Origin: Planctomycetota bacterium
GTDB taxonomy: Bacteria; Planctomycetota; UBA1135; JACQFD01
Assembly: GCA_016792805.1 (NCBI GenBank)
Contig: JAEUHX010000087.1
Location: 176,655 to 240,654, forward strand
Direction: 5' to 3'
DNA: 64,000 nt
The notes under the pieces were generated by a model. It did no database searches, had not been told where the DNA came from, and saw nothing but the letters and a program-made list of their open reading frames with translations. A program made the translations under genes and the position numbers. Below, piece by piece: positions 51,329-60,933 of the stretch; the stretch's first letter is position 1, and each line of letters begins with the position of its first letter.

Positions 51329-52432
51329 ATGCCGCTTCGCATCACCGCCGTCGAGACTGTGCTCCTCCGCGTGCCGCTCCAGCAGCGCACGATTACCGAT
51401 TCCCAGAGCAAGGTCGACGAGGTCGAGTTCCTTCAAGTCATCGTCCGCACCGACGGCGGCGTGACCGGCTACGGCATGAACTGGTCGTACACGCCGGGGC
51501 TTCGCGCGGCGCAGGTGATGCTCGAGGAGAATTACAAATCGGTGCTCCTCGGGCAGGATCCGGTGATGCGCAAGGAGATCCTCCGGCGCTGCTTTTTCAC
51601 GAATCACTTCGTCGGGCGCGTTGGCGCAGCGCGCGTCGCGCTCGCCGCGATTGATTTCGCGCTTTGGGATCTCGCGTGCCGCGCCGCCGGGCAGCCGCTC
51701 TGGCGCTATCTCGGCGCTGCGCGCGACCGCGTGAAGGCCTACAGCACCGACGGCGGATGGCTCACTTGGAGCGTCGAGGAGCTGATCCGCGATGCGACGA
51801 AGCTCGTCGAGCGCGGCTTCGACGCCGTCAAGATCAAGCTCGGGCGCCCCGATCCGCGGGAGGATTTCGAGCGCGTGGGCGCGGTGCGCCGCGCCGTCGG
51901 GCCGAAGATCAAGATTATGACCGACGTGAATTGTGCGTGGACATTACCGATCGCGAAATATTGGGGAATGAAGCTCGCCGAGCATGAGGTGTTCTGGCTT
52001 GAGGAGCCGATGAAGCCGGAGGACGTGCGCAGCCACGCCGAGCTCGCGCGCGCGATCGCGGTGCCCGTTGCCGTCGGCGAGACGCTTTACACGAAAGAGG
52101 AGTTCCGCGACTACATCGAGGCCGGCGCCGTCGGAATCGTCCAGTGCGATGCCACAAAAGTGATGGGCGTCGACGAGTGGCTCGAGGTCGCCGCGCTCGC
52201 GTCGGCGTACAACCTCCCCGTGATCCCCCACACAAACGTTCAGCAAAAGCTCCACGTCCAGCTCGCGGCGGCGACGCCGGGGGTCATGATGGTGGAGAAT
52301 TGTTACGAATCGATCAACGAGATCTGGGAGGAGCCGATCTACGTGAAGGAAGGCTACTATTCACTCCCGCAGCAGCCGGGGCTCGGCCTCCAGCTGCGCG
52401 AAGAGGTGATCCAGAGGCACCGCGTCGGCTGA
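51329..52432 (+). CDS. Enolase-superfamily acid sugar dehydratase or racemase
   Basis: ATG 51329 gives 367 residues. The N-terminal capping domain is followed by a TIM barrel with catalytic K-x-K (VKIKLG), metal ligands in MTDVNCAW (Asp), WLEEPMKPED (Glu) and AVGETLYTKEE (Glu), and the His of VIPHTN. It belongs to the mandelate racemase group. Substrate could be L-rhamnonate, fuconate or a related acid sugar; the rhamnose locus in this window makes rhamnonate one candidate, but motifs alone do not decide. Confidence 0.88.
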   Translation: MPLRITAVETVLLRVPLQQRTITDSQSKVDEVEFLQVIVRTDGGVTGYGMNWSYTPGLRAAQVMLEENYKSVLLGQDPVMRKEILRRCFFTNHFVGRVGAARVALAAIDFALWDLACRAAGQPLWRYLGAARDRVKAYSTDGGWLTWSVEELIRDATKLVERGFDAVKIKLGRPDPREDFERVGAVRRAVGPKIKIMTDVNCAWTLPIAKYWGMKLAEHEVFWLEEPMKPEDVRSHAELARAIAVPVAVGETLYTKEEFRDYIEAGAVGIVQCDATKVMGVDEWLEVAALASAYNLPVIPHTNVQQKLHVQLAAATPGVMMVENCYESINEIWEEPIYVKEGYYSLPQQPGLGLQLREEVIQRHRVG

Positions 52433-52446
52433 GCGGTGCTGAGGAA

Positions 52447-53019
52447 TCAGCTTTTCGACTCGGCCGGCTCTTTCTTGGCCTCCGCCTTCTTTTCCTTCGG
52501 CGGATTCACTTCTTCGGGGCGCACGGGGCGCTGGATTCCCAGGTCGCGCGCTTTCTTTTGCGTGGGATTCTTCGTCGCGAGCTTCGCGTCGTACTCCGGC
52601 GCGCGCTGGCCGATGCGGTCGAGGTCCTCCACCGTGCCTTGCCCGAACCAATTATACGGTTTTGTAATGACCTTCAGATCGCCTTTCACGATCGTCTTGC
52701 ACGAGAGGCGGAACTCCTCCTCGTGCCCGATGCGACCGGCGGGCAGGTGGGGCGTGAGCGGGTCGTAGATGCGCACGCGAAGCTTCTCCTGCGCGCCGGG
52801 CGGCTCCGCGTTCTGTGCCGTTCCCTCCACGAGGTGCACGCCGCAGGTGCCGCACATGCCGAGCCCGTGGCAGTTGAGCACGTTCTGGGCGAGGAAGTTC
52901 GGACAGCCGGCGAAGGTGTAGTAGATCTCGATGCCGGCATCACGGGCGACCTTTCGAAGGTTCGACCCGGCCGGGACTTCGATCTCTTTCTGCTCGCGAA
53001 CGAAGAAGATCTTGGGCAT
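52447..53019 (-). CDS. 2Fe-2S ferredoxin with basic tail
   Basis: ATG 53019 gives 190 residues. The plant-type ferredoxin fold carries the cluster cysteines in NCHGLGMCGTC (C-x5-C-x2-C) and a fourth in SCKT. The C-terminal 60 residues are Lys/Glu/Pro-rich, likely disordered, and not part of the fold. It ends 14 bases from the convergent enolase-family gene. It probably feeds electrons to an unknown oxidoreductase. Confidence 0.85.
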   Translation of the reverse strand: MPKIFFVREQKEIEVPAGSNLRKVARDAGIEIYYTFAGCPNFLAQNVLNCHGLGMCGTCGVHLVEGTAQNAEPPGAQEKLRVRIYDPLTPHLPAGRIGHEEEFRLSCKTIVKGDLKVITKPYNWFGQGTVEDLDRIGQRAPEYDAKLATKNPTQKKARDLGIQRPVRPEEVNPPKEKKAEAKKEPAESKS

Positions 53020-53188
53020 GGAGGAGCGGAGAATCTGCCCGGAGCAAGGCACAAGGTCGAGCGCGAAGTGACGGGACGGTCGCACCCTCGCAGCCGCCGG
53101 TGCGGGGGTGCGACGCCCTCGGCGTCCCCTTGCTTCCCGACCGCCGGGATGTCTTGCTCGGTGTCGAAGAGTTCGCGCTTCGTTCCCC

Positions 53189-54316
53189 GTGCTGCCCGGC
53201 TTCGCCACGCCCGAGTTCACCGCCGCATTCGCCGCCCGCCATATCCAGGAGCAAGGGGTGGCGACGGGCCATTACCGCACTGTCCGCGGGCTGACGGTGG
53301 GGTCGGTCGGCCTCGGCACCTACCTCGGCGATGCCGATGCGGAGACCGACGACTCCTACGAGAGCGCCGTGGTGGAGTTCGTGAAGCTCGGGGGGAACCT
53401 CATCGATACCGCGATCAATTATCGAGCGCAGCGCAGCGAGCGATCGATCGGGCGCGCGCTGAAACGCCTCGAGCACGAGGCCGTCGCCCGCCGCGAGGAA
53501 CTCGTCCTGTGTACGAAAGGTGGCTACTTCTCCTTCGACGGGCGCTACCCGAAGACGCGCAAAGATGTGCAAGATTGGGTGGAGAAGACCTTCTTTGAGA
53601 CGGGAATTCTCCAGCGCGACGACGTGGCGCAGGCGTGCCACGCGATGAGCCCCGCCTATTTGAGGCATCAAATCGCGGCGAGCCTCGGCAATCTCGGAGT
53701 CGACACGATCGATGTGTATTATCTTCACAATCCCGAGACGCAGCTCGCGAATCTCGACCGCGCGGGATTTCTGAAGCGCGTGCGCGCCGCCTTCGAGACG
53801 CTCGAGGAATATGCTGCGGCAGGCGCGATCCGATGGTACGGATGCGCCACGTGGAACGGGTTCCGAGCTGCGCCGACGTCCGATGAGTATCTTTCGCTGG
53901 AGGAGCTGGTGGCGGCGGCGCGCGACATCGCGGGAGATGGCCACCGGTTCCGATTCGTACAATTGCCGTTCAACCTCGCGATGCTGGAAGCGGCGCGCTT
54001 TGCGAACCAGCGCGTCGGCGATCGGCTGATGCCGCTTTTCGAAGCGGCGCACCGGCTCGACATTACATGTATTGCGAGCGCGAGCATCCTGCAGGGAAAG
54101 CTGGCGCAGGAGCTGCCGGAGGCGATCGCGGAGGCCTTCCCGGGGCTGCCGAGCGACGCGCTCCGCTCGATTCAGTTCAATCGCTCCGCGCCGAATCTCG
54201 ATTGCACGCTCGTCGGGATGGGGCGCGCGCCGCACGTCGTGGAGAACATGGGGCTCGCCAAGCGTCCGCCGGCGCCGCCGGAGACGGTGAAGCGGCTGCT
54301 GCTGAAGCTCGCCTAA
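53189..54316 (+). CDS. Aldo/keto reductase
   Basis: A GTG start at 53189 gives 375 residues. The AKR tetrad is visible: Asp and Tyr in LIDTAINYR, Lys in LCTKGG, His in YYLHNPE. The barrel matches NADPH-dependent reductases of general carbonyl specificity. Length is a little above the family's usual 310-340 because of an extended N-terminus and loop. It is followed by the GntR operon. Confidence 0.88.
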   Translation: MLPGFATPEFTAAFAARHIQEQGVATGHYRTVRGLTVGSVGLGTYLGDADAETDDSYESAVVEFVKLGGNLIDTAINYRAQRSERSIGRALKRLEHEAVARREELVLCTKGGYFSFDGRYPKTRKDVQDWVEKTFFETGILQRDDVAQACHAMSPAYLRHQIAASLGNLGVDTIDVYYLHNPETQLANLDRAGFLKRVRAAFETLEEYAAAGAIRWYGCATWNGFRAAPTSDEYLSLEELVAAARDIAGDGHRFRFVQLPFNLAMLEAARFANQRVGDRLMPLFEAAHRLDITCIASASILQGKLAQELPEAIAEAFPGLPSDALRSIQFNRSAPNLDCTLVGMGRAPHVVENMGLAKRPPAPPETVKRLLLKLA

Positions 54317-54463
54317 GCTTCGCGGGGGATGGGCCGCTTGGGGGCGGCAGGGAGCCGGGGCGGCGCCTGGCTCAAAGATTCCGTGGGAACAGAGGCGCGC
54401 GGCCTTCGTCCCACGGACTGCTTCGCCGTACTAGGACTCTCATACAGTCGAGCCCGGTTCCCC

Positions 54464-54889
54464 ATGCGCCTCGAGATCGACCCCCGTTCACCCATACCCC
54501 CGAGCGAACAGATCGCGGAGCAAGTGCGCTTTGCGGTCTCGTCGGGAAGGCTTCGCGTCGGCGATCGTCTGTCCTCCGTTCGCGGACTCGCCGCCGACGC
54601 CGCGGTGAATCCCAATACGGTCAGCAAGGCCTACCGGGATCTGGCGCGCGAAGGGATTCTCGAAGCGCGTCAGGGAGACGGTGTTTTTGTTGCGACGGCC
54701 GCGCCGGCGCGCTGCGCATCCCACCGCGATCGCGTGCTGCGGGAGCGGCTTTCTGTGATTGTCGACGACGCGTGCGCGGCCGGCTGGAGCGCGGAGCAGC
54801 TGCTGGAGGCGGTTCAACAATGCGTGGGACGCAAAGCGCCGCGGTTCGCGGCATCGGCGCTCGCGGCGCGGGCGGGAGGAAAGCGATGA
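54464..54889 (+). CDS. GntR-family regulator, YtrA type
   Basis: ATG 54464 gives 141 residues: a winged-helix GntR domain (PPSEQIAEQVRFAVSSGRLRVGDRLSSVRGLA, VNPNTVSKAYRDLAREG) and a short C-terminal helical part without a large ligand-binding domain. This is the YtrA subfamily, which represses the linked ABC transporter. It overlaps the ATPase gene by four bases (ATGA). Confidence 0.92.
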   Translation: MRLEIDPRSPIPPSEQIAEQVRFAVSSGRLRVGDRLSSVRGLAADAAVNPNTVSKAYRDLAREGILEARQGDGVFVATAAPARCASHRDRVLRERLSVIVDDACAAGWSAEQLLEAVQQCVGRKAPRFAASALAARAGGKR

Positions 54890-55776
54890 GCCAGGCGATC
54901 ATTGAGGTGCGCGGGCTGGAGGTCGGCTACGGCCGGCATCCAGTATTGAAGGATCTCTCGTTCGAGCTGCCTGAGGGGAGCGTCGCGGCGCTGCTCGGCA
55001 GGAACTCCTGCGGAAAAACCACATTTCTTTGCACGCTCGCTGGGCTCCTGCCGCGGCAGGCCGGCAGCGTCTCGGTGCTGGGGCTCGACCCGGCGAAGCA
55101 GCCGGTCGAGCTGCGACGGCGCGTCGGCTTCGCGGCCGATTCGATTGAGCCTCCGCCGTGGATGCGCGTGCGCGATTGGTTACGTTTCCTCGAGACGTTC
55201 TTTCCGACGTGGAGCCGCGAGGAGGAGACCTTACTTCTGGAGCGGCTGCGGCTGGACAGCTCACAATCGGTCAAGAATCTCTCGAAGGGAGCGAAGACGA
55301 AGCTCTCGCTGCTCGGCGCCCTCGCCCATCGCCCTCGGCTCGTGCTGCTAGATGAGCCGTTCTCGGGGCTCGACCCCGTGATCCGCGAGGAGGTCGCAAG
55401 CGCCATCGTGGGACATCTTCGGGAGGAGAGCCGCACGATTCTGCTTTCGAGCCACTCCTTTGCGGATGTGGAGCGTGTGGCCGATCGCGTGGCGCTGCTC
55501 CGGGATGGGCGCATCGCGATGAGTGGGGAGCTGGAGGCCGTTGTGGGATGCGCTGCGCGCTTTGAAGTTCAGCTTTGCGAGGGAGAGAACGGGTGGAGCC
55601 CTCCGGGATCGCCGTGGATCGAGCGGCGCGGGAATCAGTGGTTTCTGACGTACTCACAGATCTCTGAGCGCGAAGAGGCGGAGCTCGTCCATCATCCGAA
55701 AATTGCATCATGCGAGCGCAAGCCCGTGAATCTGGAGCGGCTCATGCGTTCGGCGATGGAGGAGGCCGCACGATGA
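54886..55776 (+). CDS. ABC transporter ATP-binding protein
   Basis: ATG 54886 gives 296 residues with Walker A GRNSCGKTT, the signature LSKGAKTKLSLLGAL and Walker B VLLDEPFSGLD, followed by the H-loop SSHSF. This divergent signature is typical of YtrB-like ATPases. It overlaps the next gene by four bases. With the two membrane genes downstream it forms an ABC-2 type exporter or sensor. Confidence 0.92.
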   Translation: MSQAIIEVRGLEVGYGRHPVLKDLSFELPEGSVAALLGRNSCGKTTFLCTLAGLLPRQAGSVSVLGLDPAKQPVELRRRVGFAADSIEPPPWMRVRDWLRFLETFFPTWSREEETLLLERLRLDSSQSVKNLSKGAKTKLSLLGALAHRPRLVLLDEPFSGLDPVIREEVASAIVGHLREESRTILLSSHSFADVERVADRVALLRDGRIAMSGELEAVVGCAARFEVQLCEGENGWSPPGSPWIERRGNQWFLTYSQISEREEAELVHHPKIASCERKPVNLERLMRSAMEEAAR

Positions 55777-56510
55777 CCGCCGTGGTCCGCATGCTCGTGC
55801 GCGTGGAGCTGAAAGCGCTGCTGCGCGCGGCGCTTTTATGGACTTCGGCGCTGGTTGTCATCGCCCTGATCGGGCTCTTCCGGCCAGACGCCGCCTGGGT
55901 CGCGCTCTCGTACCTCGGGCCCGCCTCGATGGCGATCCTCATCGCGGAAGCCTTCGCATGGGACGGGCAGGAGCCGAGAGCCCGAACGCTGGAGGTGATT
56001 CCGACGCCGCGCGCGCTGAGATTTGTTGCGAAGCTCGCGGCGGCCTTGGCCTGGGGAGCAGCTCTCCATGGCCTTTCGATTTTATTGGCATTCGGCACGT
56101 TGGCCGTGACTCGATTCACGCCGGAGACGCGGTTCGACATGCTTCCCATGGTTGCTCTCGGGGGCGTGCCCGCCATGCTTTGGTTCTTTGGCGGCTGCCT
56201 CCTCTTCGCCCCATTGGCACGAAACGGTCTTGTGACCTTCGTGCTGGGCGCGGGCTACGCCATTGCAGCGGCTGTACTGTACGCGTGGAGCAATCCGTGG
56301 CTTCGCCAGCGGGGGCTCGGCATCGAGCATGCGCTGGCTGTCCACCTTTTGAGCGCTGCGATGGGCTCGTTCGCTGGATTTATGGTTTCGAGCGCCTTCT
56401 CCGGAGACCGATGGAGGGGCGCGGCATCGGCTGCTGCAGGCACCGCGCTCGGCGTCGTCGCGAGCGCCATCCTCGTAGCCATGGGAAGTCAGGTAGCCCA
56501 GCAATCGTAA
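55773..56510 (+). CDS. ABC-2 type membrane protein
   Basis: ATG 55773 gives 245 residues with six hydrophobic helices. It carries no clear motif, as usual for YtrC/YtrD-like membrane subunits. Coupling to the ATPase by ATGA overlap makes the transporter role likely. Substrate is unknown; homologous operons often answer antibiotics that act on the cell wall. Confidence 0.82.
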   Translation: MTAVVRMLVRVELKALLRAALLWTSALVVIALIGLFRPDAAWVALSYLGPASMAILIAEAFAWDGQEPRARTLEVIPTPRALRFVAKLAAALAWGAALHGLSILLAFGTLAVTRFTPETRFDMLPMVALGGVPAMLWFFGGCLLFAPLARNGLVTFVLGAGYAIAAAVLYAWSNPWLRQRGLGIEHALAVHLLSAAMGSFAGFMVSSAFSGDRWRGAASAAAGTALGVVASAILVAMGSQVAQQS

Positions 56511-56534
56511 CTTTCGATCCCGTCCGCGCGTCCT

Positions 56535-57743
56535 GTGAGCACACACCCACGAACGCCCATGCGGTTCCAAACTATGGAAGGTCGCTACGTGCGAAGCCCC
56601 TTCTTCGCACTCGTGCGCTACGAGCTGCGGTCGCTGGCAACGGTTGTGATCGTCCTCATGGTTGCGTACAGTGCGACCGTCACGCTACTGTGGGGCGCCG
56701 CTCGAGTGCTCGCGGACTTGGTGTTCTTGGCACCACTGCCCATGTGGCTTTCGGCGGCGGCGATCTTCACGGATGAGCATCGATCCGGTCGGAGTACTAC
56801 TCTCAGTTGCCTGCCCGTGGATCCGCGCACGCGATGGTGGGCGAAATTAGCAGCCATGATGTCGATCGCGTGCACCCATTTCACGATCGTGATCGCGATT
56901 GAGTGCATTTACGATTTGGTGGCTACCGATTCCCAACACGGCTTCGAGAGTGTTCGATCGGTCGCCGTTGTCTGGCTCTGGTTCGGGGCGCCCACAGGAT
57001 TTGCGATTTTTGCAATCTCGCCCGTTATGAGGCAACCGATGATTGCGCTAGCCCTGGGTCTTCTAGGAGGTGGTGTCGAGACTGCGATTCGTTCGGCTGC
57101 AATGTTGGGCTCGACTCACCCCAAGCTGAGGGCTGCTACACTTTTTGCAATATCTGCCTGCCTGTTGCTCGCAGTCTCCCGAACGGCATTTCTATTGAGG
57201 GAGGATCCTCATGATTCTCTCATCGGATTTCTTCTGCGAGTTCGAAGACTGCGGCTTGGCCTGCCGCTCTCCGGCTTCGCTCTCGCGGGACTTGCCGCAT
57301 GTTCGAGAGAAAAAGTAACTCCTGGAGTTGAGGATATTCTCTTCGAGGAGAACAATGATTGTGGATACGCAATACAACTTCGGGAGGAGGAGCTTGAGAG
57401 GAACGCCCGAGGCGAGGTTCGAGAGGGCCGCCGCGAGGGTGTGTGGCAATTCCGGCATTCCAACGGAAGAGTGGCGCTTCAGGGATCGTACTCCCGGGGA
57501 GAGAAGGAAGGCGCTTGGTGCCGATGGAGCGATGACGGAATATTGGCGGAGAGAACTTACTACAGTCGGGGAGCGCGGGAAGGTCCGTCGATCCATTTCG
57601 ATCATTGCGGGCGCGAGATCGCACGAGGCGCGTATCGGGAGGATCGGCTGGTCGGCAGGTGGACAGTGCAGCCGCCGGATTATTGGGGTAACCCCGGTTC
57701 CTATGTCGTCGAGTACGACCAGCAAGGACGTCGCGTCCAGTGA
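56535..57743 (+). CDS. Membrane protein fused to MORN_2-type repeats
   Basis: The 402-residue protein has about six helices in residues 20-265, like a second ABC-2 membrane subunit. From about 285 on it has repeats of the MORN_2/YwqK kind (GVWQFRHSNGRVALQGSYSRGEKEGAWCRWSDDG, GPSIHFDHCGREIARGAYREDRLVGRWT). Between them an LAGLAAC segment looks like a lipoprotein signal, so two ancestral genes (a permease and a lipoprotein) may have fused, naturally or through an assembly frameshift. It is the last gene of the operon. Confidence 0.75.
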   Translation: MSTHPRTPMRFQTMEGRYVRSPFFALVRYELRSLATVVIVLMVAYSATVTLLWGAARVLADLVFLAPLPMWLSAAAIFTDEHRSGRSTTLSCLPVDPRTRWWAKLAAMMSIACTHFTIVIAIECIYDLVATDSQHGFESVRSVAVVWLWFGAPTGFAIFAISPVMRQPMIALALGLLGGGVETAIRSAAMLGSTHPKLRAATLFAISACLLLAVSRTAFLLREDPHDSLIGFLLRVRRLRLGLPLSGFALAGLAACSREKVTPGVEDILFEENNDCGYAIQLREEELERNARGEVREGRREGVWQFRHSNGRVALQGSYSRGEKEGAWCRWSDDGILAERTYYSRGAREGPSIHFDHCGREIARGAYREDRLVGRWTVQPPDYWGNPGSYVVEYDQQGRRVQ

Positions 57744-58141
57744 GAGGAGCGCGCGAGTCGGGAAAGCCGTACCCGAGCCTCCAACACCAATTGTTGACTG
57801 CGAAGAAGACCCTGGCGGTGCGCCGGGTTGAATGGGGCGCAGGTTGATCGAGCCAGCGCTCGCGTACTTGGAATCGACCTGTCCGATCGGCGGACACGTT
57901 GCGCGGGGGCGCGCATCGGTGAGCGCCACAAGCGAGGCCGCGGCGGCCCGAATGCGCCTTGTCGAGGGAGGACGGAACGGTCGCACCTGGGCACGGGCTG
58001 TGCGTACGCTGAGGGCGGAGTGACCCCCGCACTAGCTTCCGCTCACGCAAGCGCCCCGCAATCGTTTCCCGATCTGAAGGCGGTAATGGCGCAAGCCGAT
58101 CCACATCCGTACGCGCGCCGGCAGGCCGCGCGAATGAGCGT
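57744..58141. other. Gene-free stretch before the cytochrome operon
   Basis: These 398 bases hold no convincing frame. The longest frames on either strand have atypical composition and no domain. It must contain the promoter of the multihaem operon. Confidence 0.5.
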
Positions 58142-58903
58142 ATGACCCCTTTGCCGACGGGTCCCACGGAGAGGCCAACGCCGGATCCCGGGAGCCACCG
58201 ATCGACCCTCGCTCCGGTGGAGCCGGGCATCGGTCCGGCAGAGCTCCTCGGCGACGGACCGGCTCCGGCGAGGCCGACACCGGTCGCCCCGAAGACCTCG
58301 GATTCGCAAGAGACGACTCCGGCGTCGCCCCTTTCCCGTCGCACGACGACGGGACTTGGTGTCACCACCGTCGCAGCCCTCGTGTGCGCGGCGGCGCTTC
58401 TGGCGTGGCAGCGCGCCTACGCTTCGTACTTTTCCCTCGCCGCGCCGGAGCGAGCTTTCGCGGAGGAGCACGCTTGGCTTCGCCCCGCAGCGGGCGCCGG
58501 ACTCGCACTCGGAATCGGTGCGGCTGCAGTCGTTCTTTTGAACATCACTCTTCCGCTGCGGCGGACATCCATAGGGCGCAAGCTCGGGCTCAGCGCGCCG
58601 CAGTGGATGTCCCTTCATATGGTGATGGGAATTATAGCTATCGCTCTCGCCGTCGCCCATGCCGGGTTCGCTCCTCGCGACACCGCGGGTGGCAGGGCGC
58701 TGCTCGCCATGGCCTGCCTCGCCGTCACAGGCGCGCTGACACGCATCGTCACTTCTCGGCGCCGTTCCTCCGCCGCTCCGCGAATTGCTCTGGCGTTACA
58801 AATCCTCCACCGCGTGCTTGCGATTGCCGTGGTTACCATCGCTGCAGCCCACATCGCAACGGCGCTCCGCTACGCATCCGTCGGCTGGGACGGGGTCCGA
58901 TGA
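58142..58903 (+). CDS. Cytochrome-b-like membrane protein of the multihaem operon
   Basis: The 253-residue protein has a Pro-rich, probably disordered N-terminus (1-65) and five helices. Two helices carry paired histidines, LHMVMGIIAIALAVAH and ILHRVLAIAVVTIAAAH, the pattern of two b-haems bound across a membrane. It would pass electrons from the quinone pool to the periplasmic cytochromes. It overlaps the 23-haem gene by four bases (ATGA). The family was not recognised with certainty. Confidence 0.7.
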   Translation: MTPLPTGPTERPTPDPGSHRSTLAPVEPGIGPAELLGDGPAPARPTPVAPKTSDSQETTPASPLSRRTTTGLGVTTVAALVCAAALLAWQRAYASYFSLAAPERAFAEEHAWLRPAAGAGLALGIGAAAVVLLNITLPLRRTSIGRKLGLSAPQWMSLHMVMGIIAIALAVAHAGFAPRDTAGGRALLAMACLAVTGALTRIVTSRRRSSAAPRIALALQILHRVLAIAVVTIAAAHIATALRYASVGWDGVR

Positions 58904-60927
58904 GCACGACCGCTGCCCGCCTTTGCGTCCTTGCGCTGCTGATCCTCTTCGTCGCGGCGCTGTTCCGCGCCGAGTCCTACCGCAGCTCCCCCGGGGCGCT
59001 GGCCGGATATCACAACAAAATCGCAGAGCTTGCAGGCGCCGACGGCTGCGCCCGCTGCCACCGACAGGACGGTTCAGGCTCCCTCGCCGGATGCCTCGAT
59101 TGCCACAGTTCCATCGGATCCCAGATCGCGGAGCGCCGCGGCTTCCATGGCACGCTTTCGAAAGCGGACCCGAACGGATGCGGGCACTGCCACGTCGAGC
59201 ACGTCGGCTCGACGCAGGCGATGGCCGGCCTGCTGGCATTCCCGCGAGCCGGCGTCGCGGACCGCACGAAGTACCAGCATGATGCGCTCGCGTTCACGCT
59301 CGAAGGCACGCACCGCAAGCTTGGCTGCGAGAAGTGCCACACCCATGCGCACGCCGAAGAACTCACAAAAAATCAGTCGCGGTTCACAGGACTCACACAG
59401 GCCTGCGAGAGCTGCCACCAAGACCCGCACCGTGGACGCATGGCGAAGGGCTGCACGGAATGCCACCAACAATCTGGCCCTTTCGCCTCGATGGAACAAT
59501 TCCACCACGGCGGCGCATTCCCGCTTCTCGGCGCACACGCCAAGCCAGAATGCGGCGCTTGCCATGTGCCGGGAAGCGCACACGCCGTCGAAGAGGTTGC
59601 GGGGAAATCGCCGCCGAGCGACCGCAGCTGTGGCGTATGTCACTCATCTCCCCACGCAGAGCACTTCCTCTCCGGAGCTGCCGCGCAGAGCGCCACCTCG
59701 CCGGAAGCGAGCTGCGCCCAATGCCACCAGGCCGACCACAGCCGCTTCTCCGCAGCTCTCGCCGAGCCGACGCGCCGACTCCACGGCGCTGGCGGCTTCC
59801 CGCTCGAGCCGCCCCACGGGGCCCTCGCCTGCGAGCGATGCCACCCGGCGAGCGACGAGAAGCCACAATTCTCCGAACGCTATCCCGGCCGAAGTGCCGC
59901 CGCCTGCGAACAGTGCCACGGTGACCCGCACGGCGGAACCTTTCAAAAAGGCGCGCTTGCGGGCGCGTGCCTCGACTGCCACACATCGGACCGGTTCGCC
60001 CCCGCGACTTTTGCGGCACCCGAGCACAGCCGCACCCGCTTCCCTCTGACGGGAGCCCACACATCGCTTGAGTGCGCGCGATGCCACGCGCCCGCGGAGT
60101 CGAAGGGCCAACCGCCCGACTTCCAGGCAGCGGAGAGCGCATGCATTGCTTGCCATCGCGATCCCCACCATTCCGCCTGGCAGCTTCCGGCGGCTGAGCA
60201 GTCGTGCGAGAGTTGCCACACGACAATGACCTTCTCACAGGTCGATCACTCACAATTCGATCACGGCCGCGCCACCGGCTTCGCTCTCCTCGGAGCGCAT
60301 CAATCCGCCGGATGCTCCGCATGCCACCGCCCGCTCCCCGAGCGCGACTCCGACGGGCGTCTCTTCGGACGCGCCGAGCTCACATTTCCCCGCGCCGCAG
60401 CTACGGCGCCCGAGGCCTGCATCCGCTGCCACTCGAACCCTCACGCGTTCGCAAGTGCGAAGTCCGAGAGCTGCGGGCAATGTCACACTGCGGACACGTT
60501 CCGCGGCGAACATGCTCAATCGCGGTTCGACCACGCAGCGAACACCCCCTTCCGGCTCGACGGCGCCCACGCACGCGCCCAGTGCATCGCTTGCCACACA
60601 TCGGCGCCAGCCGGCCAGTCACCGCTCGCCGTCCGGCCCCCGCAAGGCGCGGCCTGCGCCAGCTGCCATGCCGATCCGCACCTAGGCCAGTTCGCCGACG
60701 GCGGCTCCACGAATTGTGCGCGTTGTCACTCGAGCACTGAGTCCTTCCGATCCTTGAGCTTTGATCATCAGCGGGATTCGCGATTCGCGCTCGACGCAAC
60801 CCATGCCGCGCTTCGCTGCCAACAATGTCACGTTTCCTGGGAAGCGAACTCAGGTACGCAGGCGATTCGATACCGGCCGCTCGGCACGCAGTGCGTCGAT
60901 TGCCACGAGCCGCCGAAGCATAAGTAA
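58900..60927 (+). CDS. 23-haem c-type cytochrome
   Basis: ATG 58900 gives 675 residues with an N-terminal signal or anchor helix (about 7-24). I count 23 CxxCH motifs (CARCH at about 51, last CVDCH near the end), one haem per 29 residues, many with a further His pair (for example HGDPHGG). The repeated unit GAHxxLxCxxCHxPA points to internal duplication. Such density fits a wire-like periplasmic cytochrome. It precedes the outer-membrane barrel gene by six bases. Confidence 0.93.
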   Translation: MSTTAARLCVLALLILFVAALFRAESYRSSPGALAGYHNKIAELAGADGCARCHRQDGSGSLAGCLDCHSSIGSQIAERRGFHGTLSKADPNGCGHCHVEHVGSTQAMAGLLAFPRAGVADRTKYQHDALAFTLEGTHRKLGCEKCHTHAHAEELTKNQSRFTGLTQACESCHQDPHRGRMAKGCTECHQQSGPFASMEQFHHGGAFPLLGAHAKPECGACHVPGSAHAVEEVAGKSPPSDRSCGVCHSSPHAEHFLSGAAAQSATSPEASCAQCHQADHSRFSAALAEPTRRLHGAGGFPLEPPHGALACERCHPASDEKPQFSERYPGRSAAACEQCHGDPHGGTFQKGALAGACLDCHTSDRFAPATFAAPEHSRTRFPLTGAHTSLECARCHAPAESKGQPPDFQAAESACIACHRDPHHSAWQLPAAEQSCESCHTTMTFSQVDHSQFDHGRATGFALLGAHQSAGCSACHRPLPERDSDGRLFGRAELTFPRAAATAPEACIRCHSNPHAFASAKSESCGQCHTADTFRGEHAQSRFDHAANTPFRLDGAHARAQCIACHTSAPAGQSPLAVRPPQGAACASCHADPHLGQFADGGSTNCARCHSSTESFRSLSFDHQRDSRFALDATHAALRCQQCHVSWEANSGTQAIRYRPLGTQCVDCHEPPKHK

Positions 60928-60933
60928 CGACAG

